Part shown: positions 62,010-64,000 of the stretch, one piece after another
Position numbering within the stretch: position 1 is the first letter of the stretch
Layout: each line of letters begins with the position of its first letter
Assembly (NCBI GenBank): GCA_964016985.1
Contig: OZ024821.1
Span: 16,355,211-16,419,210, forward strand
From: Anodontia alba
Lineage: Eukaryota > Mollusca > Bivalvia > Lucinida > Lucinidae
Reading direction: 5' to 3'
Length of the DNA stretch: 64,000 bases
Notes under the pieces: model-generated
What the model saw: the letters and a program-made list of their open reading frames with translations, nothing else
The model's database searches: none
Told to the model about the DNA's origin: nothing
Program-made: the position numbers and the translations under genes

Positions 62010-62660
62010 AAAACAAATATTTAAAGGCTCCATATTCCTTAAAATAGACATATCACGAACACACGCCTATATAATTTTGACCCCCTTAAACCCCACTTTT
62101 ATATAGCAAAACTGGGGTTTACAGGGGTATATATTATTTTCATACTTCTGCTCAAAAACATAGATTGTGGGTACTCGTTAGAACCGCCTCGCCGAGGCGG
62201 TTCTAACGAGTACCCACAATCTATGTTTTGAGCAGAAATATGAATAATATCACAGTTTTTTCATCTGAAAATTTTCAGTTTTTGGTGGTAAAATTTTCAA
62301 TATATTTGAACAGGCGTGTTTTCGTAATGTTTTATTATCCAACAAAGATTGATAAATTGATATATGGTATTGATACAATCATAAAATGCGGCACTTGACA
62401 GCCTGTAAAACTTCAATTAGTCTCTCGTTCTTGAAATGAAATGATTGTTTTTATCGTATCTCTGAATTAATGTTGCCAAAATAAATTCAGAGATACGATA
62501 AAAAATCATTTCATTTTTGATCCAGTTCAAAAACGAGAGACTAACTGAAATTTACAGGCTGTCAGATGCCACATTCTATGATCGTATTAATACTAAATAT
62601 CAATTGATAAAAAAAAAAATGTCTACTTTATGAGGAATATGGAGCCTTTAAGGAAATATT
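62010..62660. repeat. Large palindrome with arms of about 200 bp, split by F1
   Basis: AAATATTTAAAGGCTCCATA / TATGGAGCCTTTAAGGAAAT, TGATAAATTGATATATGGTA / TAAATATCAATTGATAAAAA, GACAGCCTGTAAAACTTCAA / TGAAATTTACAGGCTGTCAG and TTTTATCGTATCTCTGAATT / AATTCAGAGATACGATAAAA pair outward to inward. The F1 copy sits only in the left arm. Confidence 0.9.
62051..62329 (+). mobile_element. F1 MITE, orientation A, copy 32, nested
   Basis: Begins ATCACGAACACACGCC and ends GGCGTGTTTTCGTAATG. The full hairpin has a CTCGCCGAGG centre. Left flank AATAGACAT and right flank TTTTATTATCC become contiguous when it is removed. Confidence 0.93.
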
Positions 62661-62898
62661 CTTGTTTTATCATAATATTGTACGTTGTGTGTACTTATTA
62701 GAACTGACTTATCGAGGCAATTCTAATGAGTACACTCAACATACCATTATCTGATAGTTATCGAAAATACTTCTTTAAATCATTGCCATTTGCTTCCTGA
62801 CCCAGCACCATGATTAACTCTCAGTGGCTCGAACTACTCATGTCTCGAACAAGTTTCCATGGTCCAAAAGATGTTCCAGCCATTAAAATTGAACTGTA

Positions 62899-63246
62899 TA
62901 TTCTGTCCTTTATATTGCAACAGCATATGGAGCGCCTGAAGCTTGAAGTTGCCCTCAAACACGGGTAAAATGCATGCACAAGTTCAGATCAACTTGCACA
63001 TACAGGCTTTTATCCTTTGTTGATGCATTTGGTATCCAACGAATTTCAGACACATTACAAATGCCCTAGACAGACTGTATGATTTCACAGGCTATTCGGG
63101 GCCATCAGTGTCCACATCCGTTTAAAAATGTTTATTAATATTATCATTATTATTATTATTACTATTATTTATTTATTATTTAATAGATATAATGCTATGT
63201 AATATAACCGCATTTGCCTTTAGTTCTGTAGTGTATATGCACAGTA
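62899..63246. other. Non-coding stretch with diverged F6
   Basis: CACAAGTTCAGATCAACTTG near 62977 and a (TTA)n run at 63132-63182. No gene was seen. Confidence 0.4.
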
Positions 63247-63527
63247 CATCTCGAAAACATACCTATATAATTTTGACCCCCTTAAACCCCACTTTTATAC
63301 AGTAAAACTGGGGTTTACAGGGGTATACATTATTTTTCTTATTTCTGCTCAAAAACATAGATTGTGGGTACTCGTTAGAACCGCCTCGCCGAGGCGGTTC
63401 TAACGAGTAACCACAATCTATGTTTTGAGCAGAAATATGAAAAATATTAGAATTTTTTTATCTGAAAATTTGCCAGTTTTTGGTTGTAAGATTTTCAATA
63501 TATTTGAATAGGCGTGTTTTCGTAATG
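63247..63527 (+). mobile_element. F1 MITE, orientation A, copy 33
   Basis: Begins CATCTCGAAAACATACC and ends GGCGTGTTTTCGTAATG. The hairpin centre is CTCGCCGAGG. The left TTTTATACAGTAAAACTGGG block is intact. Confidence 0.93.
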
Positions 63528-63680
63528 AGTTATTTGGTATCTGTCCTGTCTTTATTGCCCTTGGATACAAAGAGCATATGAAGTACGCTAAGTCTCTTTT
63601 CAACTGAGACTTCTTCATCTGGCAGTAATATAATGTATCATTGACGTCTATGCGTCAGGGTCAATTTATGTATTATAAAG

Positions 63681-63914
63681 TTAACCATGGTCCTGCTGAA
63701 CCCGGATATGCCCTGGTTCTACTGAACCCAGATATGCCCTGACTTTGCAAACAGTTCAAATCCAGATCAGTTGGCTTCTGAAGGGGCCAACTGATCTGGA
63801 TCTGCACTGTTTGTCATTAAGTATGTGAATTCGTATCAAACACTTGGATCAAGTAATCTAATGGCCGACAATTAAAAGCGGGCGTGGTAATTAATTTATC
63901 CAGCATGACATTAA
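63681..63914. mobile_element. F3f MITE, copy 2, TTAA on both sides
   Basis: TTAACCATGGTCCTGCTGAA at the left and ATCCAGCATGACATTAA at the right. TGCTGAACCCGGATATGCCC is followed by a partial direct repeat CTACTGAACCCAGATATGCC. The hairpin CAAACAGTTCAAATCCAGAT pairs with GATCTGGATCTGCACTGTTTG. Confidence 0.85.
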
Positions 63915-64000
63915 TGTGATTATGATTTCCTGTGTTAAAAAGAAATAGAAACACTTCTTATTGGAAGAATATTGCTCAAGTTCATCTTCATTAAATAAAG

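Larger units (their letters stand above)
61912..62898. mobile_element. F2c element with nested palindrome and F1 copy
   Basis: TA|CAGCTGAACCTCAATAGCTC at the left and CATTAAAATTGAACTG|TA at the right bound about 985 bp. The interior includes CTCAGTGGCTCGAACTACTC (right) and GATGGCTCGTTTATAATGGC (left). A large palindrome (62010-62660) lies inside, itself holding an F1 copy. A further hairpin at 62690-62745 reads GTGTGTACTTATTAGAACTG / GGCAATTCTAATGAGTACAC. Confidence 0.8.

Overview
The window reads as a stretch of animal nuclear DNA packed with transposable elements. The best guess is a mollusc, probably a bivalve. The reasons are low GC content, no bacterial-style gene layout, tRNA-derived SINEs ending in a GGGCCGTAAAAC motif followed by CAAA-rich tails, GGGCCATAACTC-type and GTCCGTCC-type dispersed repeats of the kind common in bivalve genomes, and Penelope-like, LINE and mariner relics. 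No host protein-coding exon could be supported. Every recognisable protein fragment belongs to a mobile element and carries stops or frameshifts.

Family labels used here are provisional. F1 is a roughly 280-bp hairpin element with ends CATYACGAAAACA / TGTTTTCGTRATG, a subterminal AAACCCCAC...GTGGGGTTT-type hairpin and a central near-perfect hairpin of about 80 bp. It occurs 33 times (19 in orientation A, 13 in orientation B, one chimeric), about 14% of the window. F2 elements have CAGT- or CAC-type ends next to TA (mariner/pogo-like). Subgroups are F2a (CAGTGAACCCTCG), F2b (CAGTCGACTCTCG with a GAGGAGAAATTGCTCC hairpin), F2c (CAGTTGAACCTCAATRGCTCG) and F2d (CACTATAACCTCTTTATAAC). F3 elements end in TTAACY / RGTTAA (piggyBac-like target TTAA). 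Subgroups are F3a and F3b (hairpin CAAACAGTGYAGATCC), F3c (TTAACTCTTTC), F3d (TTAACCCTTAAAGCGCC), F3e (CAGCAGACGACA arms) and F3f (CTGCTGAACCCGG). F4 has GGGCCCAGTTGTTC ends. F5 has TACCGTATTTACCC ends. F6 is a dispersed GCGGATGCGCAGGCTGATCTGG repeat.

Layout: 0-7 kb holds F3, F4, F2 and F1 elements and a 22-bp minisatellite. A decayed Penelope-like reverse transcriptase lies at 7.6-8.5 kb. From 9 to 18 kb there are nested MITEs and a SINE. A 33-bp minisatellite of about 45 units fills 18.95-20.7 kb. From 21 to 33 kb there are F1, F2 and F3 copies. A SINE at 33.2-34.4 kb is split by a repeat-rich insert. A decayed APE-type LINE on the minus strand runs from 36.6 to about 40.3 kb. A decayed mariner transposase lies at 41.2-41.8 kb, with another mariner fragment at 35.85 kb. 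From 42 to 57 kb there are MITEs and local tandem duplications. A 3.7-kb element with inverted repeats of about 160 bp at 57.7-61.4 kb carries remnants of a HEEAD / GCDS protein and a cysteine-rich tail. A multiply nested F2c/palindrome/F1 structure lies at 61.9-62.9 kb, and two further elements close the window.

There is no operon or pathway here. What links the features is shared transposon architecture: non-autonomous elements built around long hairpins, inserted into one another in an order that can be read from the nesting. The most unusual signals are the shared TTAGAAYCGCCTCG hairpin core in families with different ends, the F1 copy with two identical ends, the nested F1 insertions that reveal near-empty target sites, and the 57.7-61.4 kb long-terminal-repeat DNA element.
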